Origin: Pseudopyrenochaeta lycopersici
Lineage: Eukaryota > Ascomycota > Dothideomycetes > Pleosporales > Pseudopyrenochaetaceae
DNA length: 64,000 nucleotides
Assembly: GCA_003313425.1 (NCBI GenBank)
Contig: NHZP01000027.1
Coordinates: 434,001 to 498,000 of the forward strand
Reading direction: 5' to 3'
Positions 1-10,362 of this stretch are shown piece by piece (position 1 is the stretch's first letter; the number at the start of each line of letters is the position of its first letter). Position numbers and translations under genes: made by a program. The notes beneath the pieces are model-generated. The model was not told the origin of the DNA. It made no database searches and saw only the letters and a program-made list of their open reading frames with translations.

Positions 1-628
1 TTATAAATACATTGATGCTGGACCACAAAAGCACCTTGACGTTGCCATTGCGATGCAACTCTTCAGCCCCGTCACCCGGAAACTATGCTCACTTTTATTT
101 TATAATTGAAGAACAGTTCGATGAGGAGCTCATTGCTGCTTGCGGCTTGATGAAAATACATCCGATGCGCGCTGCCAGACTAACGATAACATTTACGAGC
201 ACGCAATCTAAGGGACAGTTCATCGAGCCTGCGATTGCCCCCACACGGCCGCACCGGATCCTGCCGCCCTGACATGGGTCGACACGAACATGTCGTCAGC
301 TCGTTCAAGATTTCCAACTCCGTCGAGGTGTGCTTCGATTCTGAGCATCCCGATTCCAGCCACATGGCTCATCTCAGCCAGTTATCTGCAGGTCCATATG
401 CGAACTAGCTGGGGGCTAATTGTTACTGACGGAATGACAGAGGGCGGAATGTTGCACGCGATGAGGCTCAATTGCGGCAATGTGGTATAAAGCCACCCTC
501 TGCCTCTGGTGCGTAGCATCAAATGATACATACACGAATAGCATGACTTCGGTGGCTTGACGCCATCGCCTTGCATCAACTCCAGATCGGGCATCCAATC
601 GTTCCAGAAGCAGCATCGTCGTGCAATC
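1..628. other. left edge, no supported gene
   Basis: Only short overlapping frames without recognisable domains are present. The last part (about 500-628) is the likely 5' leader and promoter of the HET gene that starts at 629. I see no transposon signature here. Confidence 0.5.
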
Positions 629-3600
629 ATGGTCGCAAGCCCTCCAAACGGCACACCTTCCGAGGAAATTCCACGCGAAATCCGGTCGGCACTTCTTGAA
701 TATGACGACAGCAAAAATGAGGGCACCGAAGCATACCAATACGCCGCACTTCCACCGGACAGAAAGCGAATCCGTCTTCTACGTCTCTATCCTGGCGTTC
801 TAAGAAGCCCCCAAGTACTGTGTAAATTGTTTGAAGCCGAGTTTGTTGCAGGAAAAGCACTACCCATGATCATTGGACCTGACGGCCTCCTGACTAATAA
901 AAGTGTGGAGTATGAGGCATTGTCATGGAGATGGGGCGATGAAGAAAACAGCGAGTATGCAATCATGATACGGAACGACAACAGAATGTACAAGAAGAGA
1001 GTATCACAGACACTGGGTCTCGCGTTGAAGTACCTCAGACGTGCTGAAGACCGAATCTTGTGGATTGACGCTATCTGCATCAATCAAAAAGACAAAGAAG
1101 AGCGAAGTTACCAGGTTTCAATGATGTCGCTTGTTTATACGCGCGCACTACAAGTCTGTGTCTGGCTCGGGGAAGATGATGAGAACAGCCAAAAAGCGTT
1201 CAAATTCATCCGAGAGGACATCAGCCACCTCAAAGATTTCGATCGACTTTGCAATGATCAACGGCACGCTCCAAAGTGGCGGGCTTTCGTTGGACTGATG
1301 CAACGCGACTGGTTTTCTCGCCGTTGGGTGGTACAAGAGATTGCCCTTGCGCCTACAGCAAGTGTCTATTGCGGGACTGATGAGCTGGAATGGCGAGAGC
1401 TGGCGATAGCAGTAGAGTTGTTTGTTGAGGTGGAGACTGCGACCCACCGACTCTCAGAGTTATTAAGAAAAGACGACAAGTCACGCGTGGTTCCGAATTT
1501 GTTCGAACACGTCTCTGAGCTGGGTGCCAGTCTCCTCATCAACGCTACTGCGAGAATCTTTAGAGAGTACCAAAGACGCGACCAGATCATCAGAGGAACA
1601 GGTCGCAGTTCCTTGCTCAGCCTCGAATACCTGGTCACAAGCTTGTCAATCTTCGACTGCGGCCGACCACACGACTCGGTATACGCATTGATCGCTATCG
1701 CAAGGGACGCATCCCCGACTCCGCCTACTTCAATCAAGCAAAAGAGACAACAGGCCCTCATTGCGCAAGTCTTCGGCGACCAATTAGAGAAAAAGCCATA
1801 TCTGCTCGATTACAACAGTCCATATCCTGATGTCTGTCAGGAGTTCGTCAAGTTTTGCATCGAGAGGTGTGCTAAAGTGGACCCACTGCAAGCTTTGGAT
1901 GTTCTCTGCCGGCCTTGGGCGAAGGATTGGCGGCCTGGAGAAGTCAAAGTCGATGAAGACAAGCGGTCGCCGCATAACACAAAAGCAGATATTACCAGAC
2001 GACCCCAAGGCGCTGACTGGGAGGTCTCATGGTCTGAAGATGCTAAAACGCTCTTTGAAGACGAAGATTTGCTGAAAGAACTTGTCCCTCCACCTGTCGA
2101 GCAGGAACCACCCCAAGATAGTTCGAGTCTGACCCCGAATGCTCCCATTGCCTTACCGTCGACCAGTGACAACCACGCCACAAGTGATAATACAGCTACA
2201 CATCCACCAGAGACAGATCCGTTCAGCCAGGCAGAGGCAGGGGCATCCAACGTGGCAACGACTGAGACAGCCAACGAGGCAACGACCAGGAAATCAATTG
2301 ATGAGGTGACTGCTGCTGACCCAGCCGCTGTCCCATCGACGGCGTGGCAAACAGCATGGAAGAACTATAAAGACCAGCGGCTTTTACCTAATCGAAGGTC
2401 TATTTCGTTTACTGATTTGATCAGACGAAAGAAGACACATAAAGACACACGAACCCTGGAACAATATCGGAAGCAGTGTGAGGATATCGCTCCAGTGACG
2501 TCCTTCATCTCGAACGCATTTCCTGGCCATAACGAACCCGCCGAATCAATAGCACCTGATCGCAGACCGCCTCTGAAGTACCTGCAACAAGGACCATCAG
2601 AAGAAGAAAAATGGAAGAAAGAAGAGACAGATGTTCTGAACAGTCTGGACAAAGACGCTAAACTAGAGGATATCTTACGTGTCAAGGTGAAACTCAAAGA
2701 AATTGCTCAGGCGAGGACTGAATATATCAAGAAGAAAGGCCCAGCCAACGGTAGCCCAAAAATTCCCACTCGCCCGACCAAAGACGAAAGGCCGGTTCAT
2801 ACAAGAATTCGAGAGCTAGGACTACCGTCGTGGGTAGCAAGAATCGACGGGGCGCCATTTGACATCTTCCCGCACCCTGGCATGGACATGATGAAGATGG
2901 GACGCAAAAATGCAGATCCGCTCGTCGGTATTCCGCAGGATGGACATCGAAATTATAGTGCCGGCCAGACTAAAGAGGTGGATCTAAAGACCTTACAATT
3001 TAGGAGAAGAGCGCATCTCGGACACTATAGTCTTTACCTTAAAGGCTTTTGTTTCGATCGCGTTGCTAAAGTCGCTCAGGTCTCCCAAGCTGGAGCAATA
3101 CCAGCCTCCTGGCTTGACCTCGCTGGTTGGCCTGAGGCGCGTAGACCGACAGGGATGCATGCAAATCTCGATGATCCGCCCACTGCATTCTGGAGGACTT
3201 TAGTGGCAGATCGAGGTAGAAATGATCGTAATCCACCTTATTACTACGCACGCGCTTGCAAAGAAACTATCCTCAAGGGCGGTATTCGAAGCAATGCCGT
3301 TGACACGACTGCGCTAATCTACAATGAGCGCAACTCTATCATTGCCGAATTCTGCCGGCGTGTGCAGGCGGTCATTTGGAATCGCGCATTAATCAAGACG
3401 GAAAAAGGTGCACTAGGTCTGGTCTCTGAGGAAGTAAGAGAAGGTGATCTGATTTGCATCATCTACGGATGCACTACTCCAGTCATATTGCGTCGCGAAA
3501 ACGGCAAATTGTTTAAAACTGCGAATGAACAAAGAAACGAGAAACTAGAAGATGGCATGGAAGCAATGAAGCGACTAATTGTACAGGTGGAGAGGTATCG

Positions 3601-4120
3601 GGATCGTGCACTGCATTATAGCAAGCTGGATGAGGAGGAGCGGGGTATAGTGAAAGAAGAGACGCGCAAGTACAATGAGAAACATGCGAGGAGGAAAGAG
3701 AGGGCAGAAATTGAAAAAGAGGAGAAGAAGAAACAAGACCTTGATGCAGAGAGAGAAAAGTGGTACGGAAAGGAACATACGCAAAGTGACATTGATGAAG
3801 AGGATTCAGTTTCGGATATTGAAGAGGAAGCGAAGATCAACTCACAAGATACCGAGCAGAACCAAAGTAATGCTCAGCAAACGCAAGAGCAGATAGAAGA
3901 AAAGAAACGTGAAAAGAATGCGAAGGAGGAGGAGAGAAAGAGAAGGGAGGAAGAGAAGATTGCAAGGCATAAGGAGAGACAGTACAAGGCGAAAGTGCGC
4001 GATCCGCTGAGGCATTACAGATTTCTTGATCAAGCCTACATTCATGGCATGATGGACGGCGAGGCAGTCCGCCAGAAGTTCTATTCTGGTAAACCGGATC
4101 ACATTTTTGAGATCCGATGA
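629..4120 (+). CDS. HET domain protein with charged coiled-coil tail
   Basis: Single-exon gene of 1163 residues from the first ATG (629); the frame is open further upstream but without an ATG. The N-terminal part carries the three blocks of the heterokaryon-incompatibility (HET) domain: YEALSWRWG near residue 95, LWIDAICINQ near 144 and VWLGE near 178, followed by RRWVVQEIALA. HET domains trigger regulated cell death after non-self recognition in fungi; which partner this one senses cannot be read from sequence. The middle (about 500-650) is a low-complexity S/T/P/A-rich linker. The C-terminal part has a long K/E/R-rich segment predicted to be a coiled coil, then the YIHGMMDGEA motif that commonly closes HET proteins. 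The length is at the upper end for the family. No RIP-like stops, so the gene appears intact. An intron inside the open frame cannot be excluded. Confidence 0.9.
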   Translation: MVASPPNGTPSEEIPREIRSALLEYDDSKNEGTEAYQYAALPPDRKRIRLLRLYPGVLRSPQVLCKLFEAEFVAGKALPMIIGPDGLLTNKSVEYEALSWRWGDEENSEYAIMIRNDNRMYKKRVSQTLGLALKYLRRAEDRILWIDAICINQKDKEERSYQVSMMSLVYTRALQVCVWLGEDDENSQKAFKFIREDISHLKDFDRLCNDQRHAPKWRAFVGLMQRDWFSRRWVVQEIALAPTASVYCGTDELEWRELAIAVELFVEVETATHRLSELLRKDDKSRVVPNLFEHVSELGASLLINATARIFREYQRRDQIIRGTGRSSLLSLEYLVTSLSIFDCGRPHDSVYALIAIARDASPTPPTSIKQKRQQALIAQVFGDQLEKKPYLLDYNSPYPDVCQEFVKFCIERCAKVDPLQALDVLCRPWAKDWRPGEVKVDEDKRSPHNTKADITRRPQGADWEVSWSEDAKTLFEDEDLLKELVPPPVEQEPPQDSSSLTPNAPIALPSTSDNHATSDNTATHPPETDPFSQAEAGASNVATTETANEATTRKSIDEVTAADPAAVPSTAWQTAWKNYKDQRLLPNRRSISFTDLIRRKKTHKDTRTLEQYRKQCEDIAPVTSFISNAFPGHNEPAESIAPDRRPPLKYLQQGPSEEEKWKKEETDVLNSLDKDAKLEDILRVKVKLKEIAQARTEYIKKKGPANGSPKIPTRPTKDERPVHTRIRELGLPSWVARIDGAPFDIFPHPGMDMMKMGRKNADPLVGIPQDGHRNYSAGQTKEVDLKTLQFRRRAHLGHYSLYLKGFCFDRVAKVAQVSQAGAIPASWLDLAGWPEARRPTGMHANLDDPPTAFWRTLVADRGRNDRNPPYYYARACKETILKGGIRSNAVDTTALIYNERNSIIAEFCRRVQAVIWNRALIKTEKGALGLVSEEVREGDLICIIYGCTTPVILRRENGKLFKTANEQRNEKLEDGMEAMKRLIVQVERYRDRALHYSKLDEEERGIVKEETRKYNEKHARRKERAEIEKEEKKKQDLDAEREKWYGKEHTQSDIDEEDSVSDIEEEAKINSQDTEQNQSNAQQTQEQIEEKKREKNAKEEERKRREEEKIARHKERQYKAKVRDPLRHYRFLDQAYIHGMMDGEAVRQKFYSGKPDHIFEIR

Positions 4121-4363
4121 TACCACATGGCGCGGCAATCTGTATTTTCCTGTCATTTTGTTTTTCAAGAAGGATTTTTGAACTTTTTTAAACTTACTCT
4201 GGTACGCCGCTAGGGAATGCCCCCCTATTCCCAAACTAACGTGTTCCACCAGCAAGCTAGCCATCCCGGCGACCTGGCCACCCCACCAAGACGCGCGCAC
4301 CCCAGCGTACAATTACTCAACAACTACAAATTGAATTTATCTGAAACTTTGACAGAGGATAGA
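4121..4363. other. HET gene 3' flank
   Basis: Short spacer between the stop of the HET gene and the 3' end of the convergent transposase fragment. No gene or clear motif seen. Confidence 0.4.
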
Positions 4364-5355
4364 CTAGATCTGTCTACATTGAGTCTTGTTATGACATGGT
4401 ACGTGACATTTGCTGCACGTTGGTAGTGTTCTTGTACGTGCTGGTGGGGTCTCTCCTTGGTCACCTTGCTGGACACCTACTTGAGCCTCTGTAGCCAGCC
4501 TCTGACCTTCCTGAGCCTGCAACACTCCTCCACGTGCTATATACTGTTGTTGTATTTGACGCTTGCGTCGCTGGCGGGCATTGGCAGCGCGTAGCTTTGA
4601 GTTCTCCTCAGCCAAGATCGTTACTGAGTTCATGGCAAGCTGACAGCCTTTGACAAGCTGGGTGATTGCCTGGCTTGTGGGGCTTTGAGACTGTCGTTGA
4701 AGGAGTCCTCGTACGAGACGAGCCTGCTGTTCAAGCTGACTAGTTGTACGTGGAGTCTCTGCTGTCCAAGACGCTGATATACTACCTGCTGTCCCTGGTG
4801 GAGACGGCGTTCTGACGACAGTAAGGTTGGATAGGACGCGATCAGGACAAGGTGGGATGAGCCCTGTCGCCTCAAAGCCAGCCTTGATGTTGCTCTCTGA
4901 CAGAGCTATCTGCCTCACCCTCTGGTATATCCATAGAAAGTCAAGCTTGTCAATATGAAAGACTCCTTGGCGCGCAAGCTCAGATACCTCATGTCCGTAC
5001 AACACCTTGAGAGGAGAGTAGCAGCCAACATCAAGAGGCTGAAGGAGGTGGGAGGTGTGAGGAGGCATGCAGAGAGTGATAATCTTGTTATCCTTGCAGA
5101 ATTGATTAAACTCTGGCGTAGCGTGGCTGCTGTGGCCGTCAAGGATAAGCAGTCTACACGCGCCTTGTGTACGAAACTCTGTGTGTCTGTTGAAGTGCTT
5201 CACCCACTTAAGACCAAGTTCATTAGTTGTCCATCCATTGTCGCTGAGAGCGACTGCCCAGTCTGATGGGAGGTCCTTGTACCAGCCAGCTTGGTGGAGC
5301 TTGCCAGCCAGGATCACGAAGGGTGGCAGACACCAGCCAGACGCTATTAGTATAC
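4364..5355 (-). pseudogene. DDE (pogo/Fot1-like) transposase, 5'-truncated
   Basis: An uninterrupted frame of more than 317 codons matches the C-terminal two thirds of a DDE_1 transposase. Landmarks in order are SGWCLPPFVILAGK, the second catalytic Asp in LILDGHSSH, CMPPHTSHLLQPLDVGC with the third acidic residue, a helical C-terminal segment, and a terminal Cys-rich CSKCHVPCHNKTQC knuckle. The N-terminal CENP-B/HTH DNA-binding part and the first catalytic Asp are missing: homology stops near 5355, just before a telomere-like repeat. Unlike the other pogo copies in this window it has no RIP-type stops, so it is either young or a single-copy relic below the RIP threshold. It cannot encode an active enzyme without its N-terminus. 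Confidence 0.82.
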
Positions 5356-5363
5356 GTACTAGA

Positions 5364-5376
5364 GGGTTAGGGTTAG
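5364..5376 (+). repeat. telomere-like (TTAGGG)2 motif
   Basis: The string GGGTTAGGGTTAG lies exactly where homology to the transposase ends. TTAGGG is the usual telomere repeat of filamentous ascomycetes. With only about two units it may be chance, a transposon end or a healed break. Confidence 0.4.
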
Positions 5377-6256
5377 CAGGCTAGTAAGGAACAAGACGGA
5401 TCCCGGGAATCATGCAGAAAACTTGTCTTAATTGGGAGAAGTGGACAAGGAACAACACGGTGAACCAGATTGATGCCGGGATATAGGGTTTCGTTTTTTT
5501 GTGCTGCTATACATGCTCGAACATTATCTTATTAGATAGTTCCACTCTTGTCTATAGATAATATTGCATCTCCTCGGCGTATCTTTTCCATCGCTATTTG
5601 TTTGCCGCCCTATCCAACACAGCCTAGGCCTACCCCGGTAGAGAAGCTGGGCGAACCGGAGGGCGGGAGATGGAGCTTTCAGTGACACCGAAACATCTGT
5701 CTCGTGTCAGCTCCTGCATGTACCTCCCGGGCTTGCTTGCCTGATCATCGATCGCACATGCGAAGATGGAATCTACCTATACAGTGATTCAAATTGCAAT
5801 ACCGCCACCGAGCTATCACGTATTGGCAATATCTTCTAGAAGAGGTGTTCTACACACGAAGTTAATTGATTTACGAGTTTTCGGTCAGAGCTATTCCAAA
5901 ATGTGCTAAATTGCCCGAATCCCGTCTCTGGAGTTGTCGCAATTTTGAGGGCCGTATTTACGGTGGCTTCTAGAGTAGTGGCGAATCTCCGGGACCGCAT
6001 TCATCGTTTTTGAAATTTGAAGTTGTCGTAACTTTGGGAACCGTATTCGCAGTGTTAGCCTCAAAAGGTCGAATGCTTGGGTACTGAGCATAAAGTTCAA
6101 TGTGATGAGTCAATGTAGTGGAATAAATTCCGCCGGATCTTGTAAGCCATGAGATTTTAGACCAGTCTATTTTAACTATGAAGAAATTGCACGCAAGAAC
6201 TCGGAGCATTTACAGGAAAGAACGAGAAAAGAAAGTTCAGGAGAATAGCACTGGGT
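5377..6256. other. intergenic, no gene seen
   Basis: Mixed-composition spacer. Frames are short and carry no domain I recognise. It lies downstream of the isocyanide synthase pseudogene. Confidence 0.4.
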
Positions 6257-7962
6257 TCAAGCTGCGGTCGCTGCTGCTGCCGCTGCTGCTGCTGCCTCTG
6301 CCACGGCGTCGCCGTTTGCGAAGCTCTCAATCACCACAGGTCCTGCCGAATGAGCCGAGATCAGTGCCTTTAGCTTCTCGATCTGCTCTGTGGTCAAGCT
6401 GTTTGTCCCAGGCTCAACGGTGCGCCTCGGTCGCACCACAAGCGTATTGGGGTAATGCGGAGCAAAAACAACATCCGTATCAGCCCAATCCCATAATTCG
6501 GACTTTTCGCGGAAATAGTAAGGCGTGTTCTGTTCGTCAGCGCGCAAAATCAGCGAATGTGTCTCCCGCACATCCTTACTGTGAACAGTGCTGTAGGACC
6601 CATCAAGTGCCAGCGCAACGCTGCCGTGCCATGGTGTGCGCGGGAACTCTCCGCTACCGGTTACGATGAGCGGCACGGAAAGTTTGACAGCTCCAGTCGA
6701 CAGGTGAATCGAAAGCCTGACGTAGTCCGGGCACTTGGACTGAAGAAGCTTGGTGAACGACTGCAGAGTGTAAGCATTTTGTCCGGCGTGGGATCGACTT
6801 CGTCTCAGAGATCATACCTCTGCCCTAATCATAATGTTGATGGCGACCTTTTTGACGCACTTGCGGAATTTCTGACCGCTCGTCGCAGTCTTTGCCACTT
6901 CGCTATCCTTCAGGTCCGACTCGAGAAAGCGAATGAAGCCACAGTATGTGAGAAAAGTATCGCTGTCCTCGCGTATCATCTCGCGCACTTCCTCTTCGGT
7001 GCGTCCGTAGCTGGCGAGAAGGGTATCACGGCATTTCTGGACGAACGAAGAATACAGCTCCCAATCCATCGTCCGCCCTTCGGTGTATCCTAGGATGTCC
7101 ATTACTCGCAGCATATGGATGTTCTGAGCATAACCGCGCGACCGCACGATTTGCATCAGACCTTCGCTGTATGCCTATGTATCTTGGTCCTGAATACCGA
7201 CAACGTCGTCGAAGACCAGTCCGTCTATAGCGATGTAGACCTCGCCACCCAAAGGGTACACGGCGTGAATACTCTCGCACATCTCATTGAGGCGGGCAAG
7301 TGCCAGTTCCTCACCGAGGTCCGGCAAGATGCTAGTGACCTTTTCAGTCTTATTAATCTGGATCCTTTCAGAATAATTCGCCTTTCCTACTCGGACATTG
7401 GAGACCTCACGCTCTTCCATGGGAAAGCCGGGAGGATCAACTTGATCGCTTGTCCTTGCTCGAACTGCTTTAAAACTTTGTCCATAAATAAGGGCTTTCC
7501 AATCCATTCGGGTTGCGTTTCACCTTCTCCTTGGGAATGCAGGTGCTTGCCAAACCGCTGAATGATATCCAGAATATCACTAGCCAGTTTCTCGAGCCGT
7601 TGTACCGTTGGCGGCCGTTCCTCTTCTGGTGTAGCAACTCCTCCAACATTGTCAGTACGTGGAATATGCCCCTTTATATTTCACAGTGGAGTCTTACCCA
7701 AGTTAATGAACTGCATTTTCTCTTCCTCAAGGCCCCCCTCGGCATCTTCGCTCTTCACGGGATCTTCCCGAACCTTTTCAAAGGACTCAAGAGACGACTG
7801 AAGCTCAGTTGTTTGGCCAGCCCATTCAGAGAGTAGCTTTTTGACATCTGACTTGATGGGAACAGACGAGAAGATTGCGTCACTCAGAGCTGTTAATATC
7901 AATTTCTGGATTTGAGAGAGGCTCTGAAGCTGCCGCTCGATGGCGCTGATGCGTGCTTTCAT
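6257..7962 (-). pseudogene. DIT1/PvcA-family isocyanide synthase, one nonsense codon
   Basis: Four exons can be assembled with phase-consistent GT-AG introns at 7641-7697, 7358-7410 and 6761-6817 (57, 53 and 57 nt), giving about 512 codons. The product matches the pyoverdine/dityrosine biosynthesis family: ILPAFPWKS, then ILPDLGEELALARL, GGEVYIAIDGLVFDDVVG, then DYVRLSIHLSTGAVKLS and PWHGSVALALDG. Members turn the amino group of an amino acid into an isocyanide, as in fungal Crm/Ics enzymes, or act in yeast dityrosine synthesis (Dit1). An in-frame TAG at 7175-7177 stands where family members have Trp; on the other strand this is CCA to CTA, a CpA-to-TpA change typical of RIP. The C-terminus ends in an Ala tract from a GCN microsatellite. 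Everything else looks functional, so the loss may be recent or the base may be an error. The divergent MFS relic at 9197 may be its former cluster partner. Confidence 0.85.
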
Positions 7963-9196
7963 TGCTTAAATCTGTTCAGAAACATGGAAACGTAATGAAA
8001 CAAGAGTTGTTTTCACAGAAGTGAATATGCAGGGCTTCGAAAAGAGACTGAACGTTGCGGTAGATCGCGGTGTGGAAGGGGGCTGTTTGTTTCTACTACC
8101 GACCCTCCTACGCATTTAAATCTTATATAATTTAGTGACTCAGGCGTACTCGGCATGTGCAAAATTCTTTTGCTCATCGTGAGCCATGCTCTTCCGAAAG
8201 AGGGGGTGTGGCGTGCTGATGGGAGGAAGGCGGTGACAACGACCCTGTGTGCATCGTGATCAGGCTGCAAATGTACTGACATTGTTTCAGCCAGAATCGG
8301 CCAGTCGGAATAATTACATCCGGTTCGCTTTGGCCGTATACTACCATAGACTCAGCATCAGACGTTACTTGTTGTTGCTGTGTTGAACGGGGCTCAGCCC
8401 TTGAGGGTGCAGGCCATGCTTCGCGACAGTGAACTGGATGAATGTGGTGGCACTCCATCAGTAGGCTTGTTGGCCCAGGGGCCTACTTCGCGACAGTGCA
8501 GGTAATGGATGGAGTGGCGCTCCGTCGGTGGGCCCGTGGCCTCGCATTCAGTGCTCCATGGAGTACAAACATGGCAGGGTAGCACTAACTTGTATAGGAA
8601 AGAGCTTAGCTGGACATAAGCCTTGTCGAAGGCTTCTTGTCTCCAAACATGCTAAGGATATTCTATTGCGACCTATACAGGTAACCAACCACATGCGTCC
8701 AATCACAGCGCCGGCGTTGTTGTTCAATGGACCTTTCGAGGACTACAGAGAGTTTATACCCAATAGAGCAATGGCGCCCTAGAGAAATTTTTCATGTGTG
8801 TGGGCCAAATGGTTCGCGAGGTCACACAAGGTGTCAAGCTTTGGTTCTGGAAGGATTCCAACTTTTCGGACTAATTTTAGGCTCCAGTGTCTCGGAAATA
8901 CAAATGCACCGACCTTACCGCAACATCACAAAGATGGCTGAGTATACGAAGGTTGACGGGCACGGTCAATATTGTACGTGGAGCCAGCCGTATGTATGTT
9001 ACACGTAAATTGGAAATCAGCTTTACGAAATTGCCACACCGACATTCCTTGCAGTCCGAACAAAGCGATTCCATGCATATTTTCGTTTGGGGATCACAGC
9101 CGCCATCCCCAGAGTCACCTCCGAAATCTGAGTCATTCAACAAGAGACCGTTTTGCTCGAAAAGTTCCATCCAACTTCCCAGCTCCAACCACCATA
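7963..9196. other. intergenic between divergent pseudogenes
   Basis: About 1.2 kb without a supportable gene between the starts of the isocyanide synthase and the MFS relic, so it would hold both promoters. It includes an imperfect tandem duplication of about 67 bp (units starting near 8419 and 8486, both beginning CTTCGCGACAGTG). Confidence 0.45.
8419..8545. repeat. imperfect 67-bp tandem duplication
   Basis: Two units share CTTCGCGACAGTG, then a diverged middle with GTGGC.CTCC.TC.GT and GGCCC. Two copies only; no coding meaning recognised. Confidence 0.5.
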
Positions 9197-10133
9197 ATGC
9201 CCACGAAGTCTCCACTACCAAAGGGGCTCGAGACTGAAGAGAGCCTCGCCAAAACGGTCCCAGACAATGTCCAGCTCAACAGCGGCTTCGTTGCCTGGTC
9301 CCAGGCGCTAAGCCTAGCAGCTTGCGGGGCTCCCATTGGAGGAATCGTCTTCCCAATTATTTCACGACAATTGGCGCCAAAGATTGGGTACCCGCGGACC
9401 ATCCGAGTCATGGGATTCGTCGTCCTACTCAACACGGTCCTCATCTTTGTACTGGCCAGACCTCGCGAATTCAATCGTACAAAAGGCCGGTTGGTTGACC
9501 CCAAGGCTTTCAAGGACCCTGTATATGCCTTTTTCGCAATCGGTAATTTCCTCACGCTTTGGGGCGTTTACATCTCATACTTCTACGTAAGCCCTTAAAC
9601 CTACAGCTAGTGTTGGTCACGCTGATAACGTGCATAGACAACGATAGTTGGGAAGGAGGTGATCGGCATTTCCGAAAGCAGTTCTTTGACCCTCCTAATC
9701 ATTCTCAATGCTGTAGGCATACCTGGACGAGTGATACCGGCATTCTTGGCCGATACCTACTTTGGCACCTTCAACGTGCTACTCCCTTTCGTCGGGGGTG
9801 CAGGTGTCATGCTCTACGCGTGGACAGGGGTGCACGAGGCCAGGGCGTTCTATGTGTTTTGTTACATTGTGCGGTATCTGTGTTAATGCTGTTCAGACCT
9901 TGTTTCCGTCAGCGTTGTCGCAGCTCACGACGGATTTGTCAAAGATGGCCTCTCGTGTCGGGATGGTGTTTACGGTTGGCAGTGTGGCGTGCTTGACGGG
10001 GCCTCCGCTGGCTGGGCGGCTGATCGACATGGGTCACGGTAGCTATCTGTATGCGCAGGTATTTGGTGGATCTGCGGTCATGCTGGGGTTTGTGTTCCTG
10101 GGATTAGCGAGGACTTTTCAGCTTCGTCAATAG
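9197..10133 (+). pseudogene. MFS monocarboxylate-type transporter, deleted and frameshifted
   Basis: The N-terminal start (ATG 9197, MPTKSPLPKG) runs to GFVAWSQ, the usual entry of the first membrane helix. The next residues, ALSLAACGAPIGGIVFP, belong to the end of about helix 5, so roughly helices 1-5 are missing in frame. The rest follows the fungal monocarboxylate-transporter pattern: RTIRVMGFVVLL, a central loop, GISESSSLTLLIILNAVGIPGR, ADTYFGTFNVLLPF. A 51-nt intron (9587-9637, GTAAGC to ATAG) fits the frame. Near 9865-9885 the frame shifts into the second half (NAVQTLFPSALSQLTTDL, RVGMVFTVGSVACLTGPP), which ends at 10133. The protein cannot form a normal 12-helix carrier. Together with the isocyanide synthase it suggests a decayed biosynthesis-plus-export pair. 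Confidence 0.82.
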
Positions 10134-10362
10134 GAGGAACAAGCGGTCCAGAGTTGATGGTTGTACAGACACAGCGGGATCTTGGCAACCGTTGAAAGAC
10201 GCTGATCCGCATCAGGGGTGGGAATTTCCAGGGTGGAGGCGGGTATCGCGCCCTTCGATGTAAGCACGGATCATAGGTTTGGCAAGTGGTACGGATTGGC
10301 TTGGGCTGACCCGAAGCCACCCGCACCTTAGCTCGCAATCAACTCAGCTAGCCTCACCGGTA
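10134..10362. other. spacer, no gene
   Basis: 3' flank of the MFS relic up to the TIR-like end of the next transposon remnant. No gene seen. Confidence 0.4.

Noticed and set aside
8013..9237. Candidate small genes between the isocyanide synthase and the MFS relic
   Set aside because: Frames run over an imperfect tandem repeat and have no homology I recognise; no splice-consistent model joins them.
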